A DNA stretch of 64,000 bases from Erinaceus europaeus. Taxonomy: Eukaryota > Chordata > Mammalia > Eulipotyphla > Erinaceidae. This document shows, in pieces, positions 22,451 through 33,950 of this stretch. A program made the translations under genes and the position numbers. Position 1 is the first letter of the stretch, and the number at the start of each line of letters is the position of its first letter. The stretch is from assembly GCF_950295315.1 (NCBI RefSeq), contig NC_080171.1:31116361-31180360 (forward strand), written 5' to 3'. The notes under the pieces were generated by a model that saw only the letters and a list, made by a program, of their open reading frames with translations, made no database searches and was not told the DNA's origin.

Positions 22451-22811
22451 TCTCAGTCCTGGTTATTTTACTTTTTAACTGAGAGAATTGGAGCTGGAAT
22501 GTCCTCAGGGTAGAACCCACACAAGCCCAGCAATCACATGTGTTTTCATGGATTTGGTGTATGAAACTTAAAACACATTCACTAGTATTACTTGATCCCT
22601 CTCATAGAGTTACATATGGGGAGCCTGCAAGTCTTCTGATTACATTGTATAAAGAAAGAAAGCAAAGCTCTGAGATGTTGATCAATTTCCAAGGACAGGA
22701 GGGCCCCCAGGTCTCTAACCAGTGGCACATCAATATACAGAAGCAACTCCCCACCTCAGATTACAAAACACTATTTTCCTGCTAAGAGCTGAAAGAAAGT
22801 CTGATGCTCTA
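22451..22811. other. single-copy-looking DNA
   Basis: The frame at 22540-22785 (81 codons) has no recognisable domain. Nothing else was seen. Confidence 0.45.
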
Positions 22812-23015
22812 AGCTCCTTTTTTTTATTTTATAAGACAGAGAGAAATTGAGAGGGGGTGAGGAGATAGAGTGGGAGAGAGAACAAGAGATATGTACAGCA
22901 CTGCTTCATTGTTTGTGAAGTTTCCTCTCTGCAGGTAGGGACTGGGAGTTTGAACCGGGGTCCTTGTATAAGGTAACATGTGCTCTCAATAAGTTGTACC
23001 ACTGCCCAGTCCCTT
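22812..23015 (-). mobile_element. SINE family b, antisense
   Basis: 'ataagacagagagaaattga' through 'gggagtttgaaccggggtcc' (reverse B box) to the head remnant 'gtaccactgcccagtccc'. Confidence 0.87.
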
Positions 23016-23394
23016 CTTACTTGTATTCAATTTATAACATATTGAGATGTCTCTAAAAAAAATGTGTTCTCTGCAAATAAAAATTCGATAATTTTTATAA
23101 TATATACTGTCCTTCTCTCAGTTGTGTAAATTCCAAACAACATGGTTACACCTTTGTTAATTGGTCCAGAGTTTGTCCAGCAAAAGGAGGATGGTCACTG
23201 GGTACTGTGGCATCAAGAAGGAAATCCTCAATCCCTACAGACAGATCATCCCTCATTCCATTCACCTTAGTGGGAAGCCCACAAGCAAACAGCACTTAAA
23301 GTGAGGCTGGATCGCTAGCACCAAAATAAACCAGAGTTGGGCAGTGCTTCGTTAAACAAAAATATTATAGTTTTTTCTTTTTAAATAACAAAAA

Positions 23395-23556
23395 GATTTT
23401 AAATATTTATTTTGACGAGAAAGACACACACAGCAAGAGAGAGAGACACCAGAGCACTATTGAGCTCTGGTTTATGACAGTGTTGGGGTTGAACCTGGGA
23501 TTTCAGAGGCTCAGGCATGAAAGTCTTTTATATAACCATTTTGCTGTATCTTAGCC
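23395..23556 (-). mobile_element. SINE family c, antisense
   Basis: 'aaatatttattttgacgaga', 'ccagagcactattgagctct', 'gttgaacctgggatttcaga' and 'tataaccattttgctgtat'. Confidence 0.87.
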
Positions 23557-23575
23557 CTAAAATCTTGTAGCTTAA

Positions 23576-24277
23576 TGTGGCTTGGTGCCAGGGCTCACAC
23601 GGGGTGACTCAGCAACGAAGGTAAGCTAACCGGTTCTCCCTCACTCGTTCAAGAGATGACATGACATAGAGACAAGAGACACCAGGGAGAATTGGAACAT
23701 TCTCAACTCTTGATTTATTCAGGGGTGGGCTTGGATATATATATAGAGAGAGAGAGAAAGTTAAACAAAAACATTTTTCACCTATGTCAGAAATTACAGG
23801 TTTCTTAAGTGTCAGCTTGCCCCTATGGTAGGGGGCTGGTATGACAAGAATTGATGCATATATATAAAGGTCAAGATAATTAGTCTCCTGATGCAGACAT
23901 TTAATTACCCAGAGGTGTTTGAGAGGAGAATACGGGTTGAACCAGTTAAGGTAAGATAGAGAGAAGACAAGCAATTTAAGGACCTCAAAGGGCAGTGTTA
24001 AGAGTGTGTGATAAGGTGTGTTCTCCTCTGATCAGAAGGTGAGGTGAACTTTGAGTAAATGAACCTTAAAGCAGGCAGCCATGTGGCCTGCAGTTAGCAA
24101 GGAGAAACTGAGAGATCTCTGTGGGCTTGAGAGGCAAGCTTAGTCTGGGAGACTTTTTCTCTCTTGGCTCACCTCTATGACGAGAGAGACTAACAAGTGG
24201 GGTGTCTTTCCAGACCTCCATCCAAGGATGGGAGAGCTCCCCTAAGCTCTACCAAACTTTCGAAAAAGTCCCACAGC
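23576..24277 (-). mobile_element. candidate solo LTR of an endogenous retrovirus
   Basis: On the minus strand it begins TGTGGGACTTTTTCG and ends AAGCCACA. It contains a TATA-like run and an AATAAA (plus 23714-23719) about 140 bases before the 3' end, followed by T/C-rich sequence, the order expected for U3-R-U5. Flanks are 'gcttaa' and 'gcttgg', which match at 4 of 6 bases, so the target duplication is only suggestive. A minus frame (23609-23974) is not retroviral. No internal sequence is seen beside it. Confidence 0.6.
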
Positions 24278-24278
24278 T

Positions 24279-24424
24279 TGGGAGGTTGTACAGCGCATAA
24301 AGCATTGGACTCTTAAACATGAGGCCTTGAGTTCAATCACCAGCATCATGTGCCCTATAGTGGTGCTCTGGTGTTATCTCTCTCTCTTCTGTTTTCTCAT
24401 AAATAAATAAAATTTAAAAATGTT
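24279..24424 (+). mobile_element. SINE family d
   Basis: Head 'gaggttgtacagcgcataaa' and 'gcattggactcttaaacatg', B-box-like 'gagttcaatcac', then a C/T-rich segment and a TAAATAAATAAA tail. Confidence 0.88.
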
Positions 24425-24487
24425 TTTAATTTCTTTATTGGGAATTTAATGGTTTACAGTCAATAAGATGATGGTTTGATTGAGGAT
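24425..24487 (-). mobile_element. L1 3'-terminal stub, antisense
   Basis: 'aatttctttattgggaattt' and 'aatggtttacagtcaataag' match the reversed extreme 3' end of the L1 type at 6.85 and 58.07 kb. It is the sequence into which the full-length L1 inserted. Confidence 0.7.
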
Positions 24488-24501
24488 GAAATGTACTTAT
24501 T
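24488..24501. repeat. 14-bp target-site duplication, left copy
   Basis: 'gaaatgtacttatt', repeated without mismatch at 31838-31851 directly after the A-rich tail of the L1. Confidence 0.95.
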
Positions 24502-26118
24502 GGTGGTTCCCGGAAGATGGCAGACTGAGAAGCTGCCAGTGGCTTGAGCTCTGACCACATCTTTTGGAAACGGTAGGATTTTCTGCCTTTAGTAGGCCAG
24601 TCAATAAGGGGTCCTAGCGGTAACACAAAGGAGGTGACTATAACTTAATTTGGGTTAAAAAATAGAGTAGAAAAAAGGGAAAAACATTTTTTTCTTTTAA
24701 ATTATTAAGCACACCTCCTCCCCCTCCCCCCCCCATAACCAGTCCCTGGGGACCAGCTCCTAGCAGGCTCCCCTGCTGAGCTTCTTTCTTTACCAAGATT
24801 CCTGTCCCACCAGGGAGTATCATTCATTCTAAGTCTATACCCTTCTGAAACCTCTGGCCTTTTTTCTTTCTAAGTAGCCAACCCCCCCCCACCTCACCCC
24901 GCATAGCTAATTAAATAATTAAAAATAAATAAATAAAAAAACTCTTTCCTTTCACCGCTCTTTTATGACTGTTCTTTTTCTTATCCTTTTCTTTTCTCTC
25001 TTTTTTTTCTTTTCTTTTTCTCATTCTTGTCATCCTTTCTTCCTTAATCCTACACCTTCCAAAGCCACAGGCCCCATCCCCCACACCACCAAACAATGTG
25101 CTATTTTGAATTCACTGATACACATTTGGGAATTATTTTGGGGAAGAATTCTGACTCAGAGTGGACTCTCACTGCTAGTATCTCTGCTCAACTTCCCTTC
25201 CTCCTTTAGCTACCCCTAGAATATACAGTGGATAGTAGATTTGTATCACTCTCTATTTGAGCTGTCCTTGTCTAGTCCTGAGGGTTTTTTTTTTTTTTCT
25301 CTTTCTTAACAATCAGCTGCCTCTGATCACGAGGTTTGGGGTAATCTGGGACAGGGTTTTTTTTTACCCTGCTCTATTTTATTATTAATATTATATAAAG
25401 GCATATATCTTCCTCCCCTTTAGGTTGATCAGAATGAGCTCTTAGGGTATCTTTCATTGCTAGGGTAGTGGACATCTTATTTATTGTGGGAGGAACTTGT
25501 CTCGTTACTCCTACCTCCTCTATAGACTCTCCCCTCCCTCCTCCTCCTAGCTAATTAAAAAAATTAAATTAAATTAAATTAAAAATAAAGTAATCAAAAA
25601 AAAACTTTCCTTTCACTGCTCTTTAATTACAGCTCTTTTTCTTATCTTTTATCCTTCTTGTCTCTTTTTTCTTTTTTTTCTTTTTTTTTTTTATCTTGTC
25701 ATACACTTCTTCCTTCTTCTTTGCCTTTCTGAATTTGTGAATTATTTTGGAGAAGAAATCGGACTCAGAGTGGACTCTCTATGTGTGTATCTCTGCTCTA
25801 CTTCCCTTTCCCCTCTTGTTACCCCTAGAATACACAGTGGATAGCAGATTCACATAACTGTCTATTCTTACTATCCCTTCTTTCTTTTCTCTTTCTTCTT
25901 CACTGGGATTTGGTTACTATTTTTTCACGGACCGGAGAAATTGTTTGGCTAACTGGTAGTGATTAAACTGCTTCAATACTTGCTTCAGTTGCTACTGTAA
26001 TTCCTGAGGTTGGTGAGTGCAATTGTCATAAAGGTATTTAGTGCAGTGTTGCTTGTGCTCAAGACACAACAACTGAGGAACAACAGAGCATAAAAAAAGA
26101 AACACATAAATCAAAAAA
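24502..26118 (+). promoter_or_regulatory. L1 5' UTR with two related tandem units
   Basis: L1 5' UTRs carry the internal RNA polymerase II promoter. Here two blocks repeat about 610-645 bases apart: 'agctaattaa' at 24905 and 25549, 'ctttcctttcac' then 'gctctttta/gctctttaa', 'gactcagagtggactctc' at 25153 and 25762, and 'acccctagaata' about 609 apart. The first unit spans roughly 24.89-25.27 kb, the second 25.53-25.88 kb. The first about 380 bases ('aagatggcagactgagaagc' and following) appear once. Confidence 0.82.
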
Positions 26119-27033
26119 ATGGGTAGATCAAAAACAAATAAAACTGCTACTCCAATGAATGAAGACAAGAGCCCACAAGAAACTACAAATCAGCTAGAAG
26201 TAACCATAGATAAGAAAAGTATGCAAGCAAGCAATAACAAACTTATTAATCACAGAAATGAAAACAACATTGGAGGAAAGGAATGGCAGTATTAGGGAAA
26301 CAACAGTTGAGACCCCCAAGGAAAATACTGATTATCTTGAGGCAATTAGAGAACTGAAAGCTGAAATAGCTGTAATGAAGAAAGAAGCTGAGGCAAGGGA
26401 AAGCAGACTAACAGAAGCAGAAAACAGAATTAGTCAGAGGATGAGTTAGAGAAAACTAAGAAAGAGGTAAAAGAGCTCAAAAAGAGATTGACGGACACTG
26501 AAAACAACAACAGAGACATATGGGATGATCTCAAAAGAAGTAACATTCGTATAATTGGCCTGCCAGAGGAAGAAAGAGAGGAAGGGGAAGCAAAAATTCT
26601 AGAGGAAATAATAGAAGAAAACTTCCCAGACCTGAATAACACAAAGGACGTCAAGATTCGAGAGGCCCAGAGAGTTCCAAACAGAATCAACCCAGACCTG
26701 AAGACACCAAGACACATCATAGTCACAATGAGAAGAAGTAAGGATAAAGAAAGGACCCTAAAGCCTGCAAGAGAGAAACAAAAAGTCACATACAAGGGAA
26801 AACCCATAAGATTATCTGCAGACTTCTCCACTCAAACTCTAAAAGCCAGAAGAGAATGGCAAGATATCTATCGAGCCCTGAATGAAAAAGGGTTTCAACC
26901 AAGGATAATATATCCTGCTAGACTTTCATTCAAACTAGATGGAGGGATCAAAACCTCCTTAGAAAAACAACAGTTAAAGGAGGCAACCATCACCAAACCG
27001 GCCCTGAAAGAGGTTCTAAAAGACCTCTTATAA
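26119..27033 (+). pseudogene. L1 ORF1 (RNA-binding chaperone), two frameshifts
   Basis: ORF1p is the trimeric RNA-binding protein that packages L1 RNA. The start ATG at 26119 opens MGRSKTNKTATPMNEDKSPQ. The frame shifts near 26245 and again near 26443, where 'cagaggatgagttag' lacks one G. The middle is heptad-rich (IRELKAEIAVMKKEAEARES), the expected coiled coil. The RRM-like segment shows RSNIRIIGLPEE, and the C-terminal domain shows RIIYPARLSF. It stops with TAA at 27031-27033. The full reading would be about 305 residues, normal for mammalian ORF1p. Confidence 0.93.
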
Positions 27034-27096
27034 ACAAGAACATCACTATAATACTGGCAATATATCAGAGCAAACAAAAAAAATTTTTTTTGAACA

Positions 27097-30000
27097 ATGG
27101 CACTACAATACATTAAATCCATAATATCAATAAATGTCAATGGCTTAAACTCACCCATCAAAAGGCACAGAGTGGGGGGATGGATCAGAAAACATAACCC
27201 AAACATATGCTGCTTGCAAGAATCCCATCTGTCACAACACGATAAACAGACTTAAAGTGAAAGGATGGAAAACTATCATACAGGCTAACAGACCACAAAA
27301 AAGGGCAGGTACAGCCATTCTCATCTCAGACACGATAGATTTTAAATTAAATAAAGTAATAAAAGATAGGCGAGGACATTACATAATGATTAGAGGATCA
27401 ATCAGCCAAGAAGACTTAACAATTATTAACATCTATGTACCCAATGAGGGACCATCTAAATATGTCAAGCACTCACTGAAAGAATTTCAAAAATACATCA
27501 ATAGTAATACAATAATAGTGGGAGACTTCAATACCCCACTCTCACACTTAGACAGATCAACAAAGCAGAGAATCAACAAAGATACAAGAGAATTGAATGA
27601 AGAGATTGACAGACTAGACCTCTTGGACATTTTCAGAGTCCTTCACCCCAAAAGACTGGAATAAACCTTCTTTTCAAATCCACATAACACATACTCAAGG
27701 ATAGACCACATGTTAGGCCACAAAGACAGCAGCAATAAATTCAAGAACATCAAAATCATCCCAAGTATCTTCTCAGACCACAGTGGAGTAAAACTAACAT
27801 TTAACAACAAATAGAAAATTATTAAAAGTCACATAATTTGGAAACTAAACAACATACTCCTTAAGAACCACTGGGTCAAACATTAACTCAAGCAGGAAAT
27901 TCAAATGTTCCTGGAAACAAATGAAAATGAAGACACAACCTATCAAAATATTCGGGACACAGCTAAAGCAGTACCGAGAGGGAAACTTATAGCCATACAA
28001 TCACATATTAAACATCAAAAAGAAGCTCAAATGAACGACCTTACTGCACACCTCAAGGACGTAGAGGAAGAGGAACAAAGGAACCCTAAAGCAACCAGAA
28101 GGACAGAAATCACTAAAGTTAGAGCAGAAATAGACATCGAAAATAAAAGAACCATACAAAAGATCAATGAAGCCAAATGTTGGTTCTTTGAAAGATTAAA
28201 CAAAATTGACAAACCCCTAGCCATACTCACCAAACAAAAAAGGGAGAAGACTCAAATTAATAGAATTGTAAACAATGGAGGAGATATCACAACTGACACC
28301 ACAGAAATACAGAGAATCCTGCGAAACTTCTATAAAGAACTATATGCCACCAAGCTAGAGAATCTGGAAGAAATGGAACAATTCCTAGAAGCATATGCCC
28401 TTCCAAAACTGAACCAAGAAGAACTACAAAATCTAAATGCCCCAATCACAGACAAAGAAATTGAAACCGTTATTAAGAATCTCCCCAATAACAAAAGTCC
28501 TGGACCAGATGGCTTCACAAAAACGAATTCTACAAAACTTTCAGGAAACAGTACCCATACTTCTTAAGCTTTTCCATAAGATTGAAGAAACAGGAATACT
28601 CCCTTCCACCTTCTATGAAGCCAACATCACCCTGATACCAAAAGCTGATAGGGACAGAACAAAAAGGGAAAACTACAGACCAATATCTCTGATGAACATA
28701 GATGCCAAAATATTAAACAAGATCTTGGCCAACCGGATATAACAGCACATCAAAAAGATTGTTCATCACGACCAAGTGGGATTCATCCCAGGAATGCAAG
28801 GCTGGTTCAACATCCATAAGTCAATCAATGTCATTCACCACATCAATAAAAGCAAAGCCAAAAACCACATGATTATCTCAATAGATGCAGAGAAAGCCTT
28901 TGACAAAATCCAACACCCATTCATGCTCAAAACTCTACAAAAAATGGGAATAGATGGGAAATTCCTCAAGATAGTGGAGTCTATATATAGCAAACCTACA
29001 GCCAACATCATACTCAGTGGACAGAAGCTGAAAGCATTCCCCCTCAGATCGGTGACTAGACAGGGCTGTCCACTGTCACCGTTACTCTTCAACATAGTCT
29101 TGGAAGTTCTTGCCATAGCAATCAGGCAAGAGAAAGAAATCAAAGGAATACAGATTGGAAGGGAAGAAGTCAAGCTCTCACTATTTGCAGATGATATGAT
29201 AGTATACATAGAAAAACCTAAAGAATCCAGCAGAAAACTACTGGAAGTTATTAGGCAATATAGCAAGGTGTCAGGCTACAAAATCAATGTACAAAAATCA
29301 GTGGCATTTCTTTATGCAAACACTAAATCTGAAGAAGAAGACATCCAGAAATCACTCCCATTTACTGTTTCAGCAAAATCAATCAAATACCTAGGAATAA
29401 AGTTGACCAAAGAAGTGAAAGACTTGTATGCTGAAAACTATGAGTCATTACTCAAGGAAATAGAAACTGATACCAAGAAATGGAAAGATGTCCCATGCTC
29501 ATGGATTGGAAGAATAAATATCATCAGAATGAATATTCTCCCCAGAGCCATATACAAATTTAATGCAATACCCATCAAAGTTCCACCAAGCTTCTTTAAG
29601 AGAATAGAACAAACACTACAATCATTTATCTGGAACCTGAAAACACCTAGAATTGCCAAAACCATCTTGAGGAAAAGAAACAGAAATGGAGGCATCATAC
29701 TCCCAGACCTTAAACTATATTATAAAGCCATCATCATCAAAACAGCATGGTACTGAAACAAAAATAGGCACACAACCAGTGGAACAGAATTGAAATCCCA
29801 GAAATAAATCCCCACACCTATGGACATCTAATCTTTGATAAGTGGGCCCAAAGGATTAGATGGAAAAAGGAGGCTCTCTTCAATAAATGGTGCTGGGAAA
29901 ACTGGGTTGTAACATGCAGAAGAATGAAATTGAACCACTTTATCTCACCAGAAACAAAAATCAACTCCAAATGGATCAAAGACCTAGATGTCAGACCAGA

Positions 30001-30912
30001 AACAATCAAATACTTAGAGGAAAGCATTAGTAAAACAGTTTCCCACCTACACCTCAAGGACATCTTTGATGAATCAAACCCAATGCAAGGAAGCCTAAAG
30101 CAGAAACGAACCAATGGGATTACATCAAATTGAAAAGCTTCTGCACAGCCAAAGAAACTATCACACAAACAAAGAGACCCCTCACATAATGGGAGAAGAA
30201 CTTCACATGTCATACATCAGACAAGAAACTAAATACCAAAATATATAAAGACCTCAGCAAACTTAGCACCAAAAAACCAAATGACCCTATCCAAAAATGG
30301 GCAAAGGATATGAACAAAACATTCTCTACAGAGGAGATCCAAAAGGCTAACAAACATATAAAAAACTGCTCTAGGTCACTGATTGCTAGTGAAATGCAAA
30401 TTAAGACAACACTAAGATACCACCTCACTCCTGTAAGAATGGCATACATCAAAAAGGACAGCAGCAACAAATGCTGGAGAGGATGTGGGGACAGAGGAAC
30501 CCTTTTACATTGCTGGTGGGAATGTAAATTGGTACAGCCTCTGTGGAGAGCAGTCTGGAAAACTCTCACAAGGCTATACATGGACCTTCCATATGATCCA
30601 GTAATTCCTCTCCTGGGGTTATACCCCAAGGACTCCATAACACCCAACCAAAAAGAGGTGTGTACTCCTATGTTCATAGCAGCACAATTCATAATAGCTA
30701 AAACCTGGAAGCAACCCAGGTGCCCAACAACAGATGAGTGGCTGAGAAAGCTGTGGTATATATACACAATGGAATACTATGCAGCTATCAAGAACAATGA
30801 ACCCACCTTCTCTGACCCATCTTGGACAGAGCTAGAAGGAATTATGTTAAGTGAGCTAAGTCAGAAAGATAAAGATGAGTATGGGATGATCCCACTCATC
30901 AACAGAAGTTGA
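27097..30912 (+). pseudogene. L1 ORF2 (endonuclease and reverse transcriptase), several frameshifts and stops
   Basis: ORF2p nicks the target and primes reverse transcription. ATG at 27097 (MALQYIKSIISINVNGLNSP). Endonuclease motifs are visible: CLQESHL, INIYVPNE, VGDFNTPLS, SRIDHMLGH, FSDHSG (27.1-27.8 kb). The reverse transcriptase spans about 28.48-29.4 kb, with [31 protein letters not shown] and the catalytic FADD at 29184-29195. The C-terminal cysteine motif (CWRGC..HCWWEC) lies at 30472-30525. Breaks include a frameshift near 27245 (stop 27253-27255), in-frame stops at 27662 and near 27812 and 27886, a frameshift near 28515, stops at 28740 and 29754, and later shifts before 29924 and 30310. 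It ends TGA at 30910-30912. Confidence 0.95.
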
Positions 30913-31837
30913 GTAAGAAGATCTGAAAGGGAAACTAAAAGCAGGACCTGACCAAATTACAGCAGGAACCTCACATCTCCACTATAGAGCCTCTACTTCC
31001 CCCAGTCCCAGAACCCTTGGATAGGGCCCACTTTCCCGTATGCCTTCCCAATCCATATCAAATAATATTGCATCTGCCGATCACAACTTAACCAATGCAA
31101 CGATTGCCACCTCAACATGATTCACTTCAGACTGTGTCCAGAGACTTCACATGTGGAATGACAACCCTTCAGCTTCATTACTCGGGTGAGACCTTTCCTT
31201 TCATAGTATACTCTAATTCCATCTCAGGTGGTTCACTTTCTAACAAAGTCCCAAAACCTAGATATACACCAGTTTCTGTGAGAGAGAGCATATGTTCACA
31301 CGTATCTGTAAACTACTGCAAAATATATACCTGAAAGCAGAAGTACACTAGAGTTTGCAGTGAGTACCCCCCTAACACTTCCTCTCCACTATTCCAAGCT
31401 TTGGGTCCATGATTGCTCAACAATTCATTTGGCTTCGTATGTTAACTCTCTTTTCAGTCACCAGGTTCCAGATGCCACCAGGATGCTGGCCAGGCTTCCC
31501 TGGACTGAAGACCCCACCAATATGTCCTGGAGCTCAGCTTCTCCAGAGACCCACCCTACTAGGGAAAGAGAGAGGCAGACTGGGAGTATGGACCGACCAG
31601 TCAACACCCATGTTCAGTGGGGAAGCAATTACAGAAGCCAGACCTTCTACCTTCTGCAACCCTCAATGACCCTGGGTCCACGCTCCCAGAGGGATAGAGA
31701 ATGGGAAAGCTATCAGGGGAGGGGGTGGGATATGGAGATTGGGTGGTGGGAATTGTGTGGAGTTGTACCCCTCCTACCCTATGGTTTTGTTAATTAATCC
31801 TTTCTTAAATAAAAAAAAATAAAATAAAATAAAAAAA
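30913..31837 (+). other. L1 3' UTR, short form, and A-rich tail
   Basis: It runs 'gtaagaagatctgaaaggga' to 'ctgaccaaattac', then jumps at about 30957-30961 to 'agcaggaacctcacatctcc', skipping about 430 bases present at 52.86-53.29 kb. It ends with the common terminal block ('gaagcaattacagaagccag', 'ggaattgtgtggagttgtac') and 'cttaaataaaa'. Open frames at 31360-31797 and 31409-31669 are UTR sequence, also open at 53.7-54.1 kb, and not proteins. Confidence 0.92.
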
Positions 31838-31851
31838 GAAATGTACTTATT
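31838..31851. repeat. 14-bp target-site duplication, right copy
   Basis: 'gaaatgtacttatt', identical to 24488-24501. Confidence 0.95.
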
Positions 31852-32880
31852 CTGGCGAAGTGTGGAAATGTACTCTCGTGACAACAAAATCCTGCCAGTC
31901 AACATTTCCTCAATACAATTATGTTGGAATTGAAAAAGGAATTGAAAACTCTAAAAATTAGAGTTAAAATCAAAATCATAAAATAAGCAAAAGAATTTAT
32001 TTGTTGACTTTCTATATGTCAAAGAATAAGACAAAGACTACCAGGACTTGGAGAACAAATGGCTGAGCAAGGAAACATCCACCAGTGAATAAATTAACTG
32101 AGGAACTAGAGGAGTGACAGGATTTCAGAGCTGTCTTAAGTGTAATAAAAGAGGCTTCATGGTATCTGTGCTAACTTAAGATTGATAACTCTTCAGAGGA
32201 CTGAATAGATCTGTACACTGTTGGTAAAATCGTGCTGATATTTACTGGCCAGCAAAGTCTTCAGTGAGGTTCAGAAAGGGCCTGAAGGTTCCCTCGGCCA
32301 CTGAAGGTTCACCGTCTTTTGTCAACTTCAGCTAGTCAGAACCATTTCTCCTGACTTGGCAACTCATGTTGATATCTCCTGGGTAAGTGTACCTGTAAGT
32401 GAACTTTTTTTTCCCTCTTAACATACAATAATCCAGGAACAATAAGGTATTCAGTTTAGGGATAATCCAACTGACAGCTATGAATGATACATATTAAGTA
32501 CCAAGTAAACTTGAAATCATTAGCACACAACCAATGCCATATCACTGTTGGTTGATATCATTATGTAAACTATAGAGCTGGAGAGACTGAAAGCCACAGA
32601 GGTCAAGTAAATCTCAAAGTCGCTCAACTAGCAGAGACAGGGCTGGGTCCTTCAACTTCAATAGTGCTTTGCTTTGCTTTTAAACATTTTTCTATTATCA
32701 GGGTTTCACTATTCTGGGTCAATATTTTCAGATAAAAGCAGAGAGACAGAGACAGATGCAAAGAAGTAAAGACACAACAGCCTTTAAGCCTCCCCCAGGG
32801 TGAGCTTATACTTGGGGCTAAGTTTTCTTTAATCAAACCTGCCCCTTGACACAGAAATCTCAACATAAAAAAGTCCCTGG
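31852..32880. other. single-copy-looking DNA
   Basis: No repeat or coding signature recognised. The minus frame 32624-32866 has no recognisable domain. Confidence 0.5.
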
Positions 32881-32888
32881 GTAAACCT

Positions 32889-33095
32889 AGTTTTTTTTTA
32901 AATTATCTTTATTTATTGGATAGAGACAGCCAGAAATTGAGAGGGAGGGGGAGATAGGGAGAGAGAAAGAGAGACACCTGCAGACCTGCTTCACTACTCA
33001 CAAAACTTTCCCCCTGCAGTTGGGGACTTGGGGCTCAAACCTGGGTCCTTGTACCTTGTAATATGTGCATTCAAACAGGTATACCACCACTCAAC
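32889..33095 (-). mobile_element. SINE family b, antisense, split from its flank by an ERV fragment
   Basis: T-run, 'attggatagagacagccaga', 'acacctgcagacctgcttca', 'gggctcaaacctgggtcctt' and the head end 'ataccaccactcaac'. The left flank 'gtaaacctagtttt' (32881-32894, running into the T-tail) is matched at 13 of 14 bases by 'gtaaacctggtttt' at 33738-33751. The original SINE therefore ended near 33737, and the DNA at 33096-33727 was inserted into its head later. Confidence 0.87.
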
Positions 33096-33727
33096 TGTCG
33101 GAAAATTGTGAGAATGTGGTTGAGCTTGGCAGGGTTTGACCTGAGGAGTGTGTCTTTCCTGTCAGTCTCTCTCTCTACTGAGAGGTTAAGCAAGGAACAG
33201 GAGTAATCCCAAAGGCGTGCCTCACCCTATCAGACTCCCTGCCTCACAAAGCACCCCACATATCTGATACTATGGCCATTAGATTAAAAGAAAGGGGAGA
33301 TGTTGGGAAATTGTTAAGCCAGCTCCCCCTGCTCCACCCTGCATTACTGACACTATGGCCTATCTACATAACCACTGTTTTGCCTGAAAGATCCCCACCC
33401 AATCCAATCCTTTGATTTATCTTTCAAGACCCTTCCTGCCTCCAGGGTATCATTAATCCCACCAGTTAAAATCTTTGCTAAGGAAGTTTCTACCTTCCCA
33501 GAGCCCTTTTGCCTTTCTCCACCCCTTTCTTAGACATTTCTGTTTCCAACTTGTCACTTCCGGGTCTGGCCTTTAAAAGTGTTGTCTCTCTGATCAAACT
33601 CCGCCATGAGTTTGAGTCATCTCTCCCGTGATGCTGAGTGAGTAGCAGCCCAGGCTGGCTCCAGTCGAATTCTCTCCAACCCAGAGAGTACGCACCTGGG
33701 AAGAGGCACCTCCACACTAGCCCAGCA
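33096..33727 (+). mobile_element. endogenous retrovirus remnant: 3' LTR with polypurine tract and a short upstream piece
   Basis: A purine run 'aaaagaaaggggaga' (33286-33300) directly precedes TGTTGGGAAATTGT at 33301. This is the classic polypurine tract/LTR junction. The LTR (33301-33727) has a TTTAAAAG TATA-like box at 33572 and ends ...CCCAGCA. The upstream piece begins TGTCGGAAAATTGT at 33096, resembling an LTR start, and holds 'atactatggccat' matching 'acactatggcct' in the LTR. It may be a deleted 5' LTR. Flanks 'ctcaac' and 'cccaaa' match at 4 of 6. The LTR start agrees at 13 of 14 bases with that of the solo LTR at 16.0 kb. No gag, pol or env frame is present. Confidence 0.72.
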
Positions 33728-33761
33728 CCCAAACCCAGTAAACCTGGTTTTCTGAATGCTT

Positions 33762-33950
33762 TTTAAAGATTTAGTGATGAGAGAGAGACAGAGAGAGAGA
33801 GAGAGAGAACACTTCACATGGCACAGAGAGAGGAGAGAAGAGAAATAAGCCAGAGTACACTCTGGTACAGGCAGTGCTGGGGATTGAACTGAGGACTGTA
33901 GGCATGTGAGGACAATACTCTAACAACTGAGCCATTTCTCTAGTTAAGTT
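33762..33950 (-). mobile_element. SINE family e-like, antisense
   Basis: 'aaagatttagtgatgagaga', GA-rich body, 'tgctggggattgaactgagg' (reverse B box) and head 'acaactgagccatttctcta'. Confidence 0.78.

Larger units (their letters stand above)
24502..31837 (+). mobile_element. full-length L1 retrotransposon, non-functional
   Basis: About 7.34 kb from a defined 5' start ('ggtggttcccggaagatggc') through 5' UTR, ORF1, spacer, ORF2 and 3' UTR to an A-rich tail at about 31808-31837. It is bounded by the perfect 14-bp duplication. Both ORFs carry frameshifts and stops. Its 3' UTR lacks about 430 bases present in the copy at 52.8 kb. Confidence 0.97.

Noticed and set aside
26430..26831. Serine/leucine-rich minus frame of 133 codons
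   Set aside because: Antisense shadow of L1 ORF1.
31360..31797. 145-codon frame repeated at 53688-54125
   Set aside because: Conserved between the two places only because both are L1 3' UTR; it lies after the ORF2 stop and ends in the L1 terminal block.
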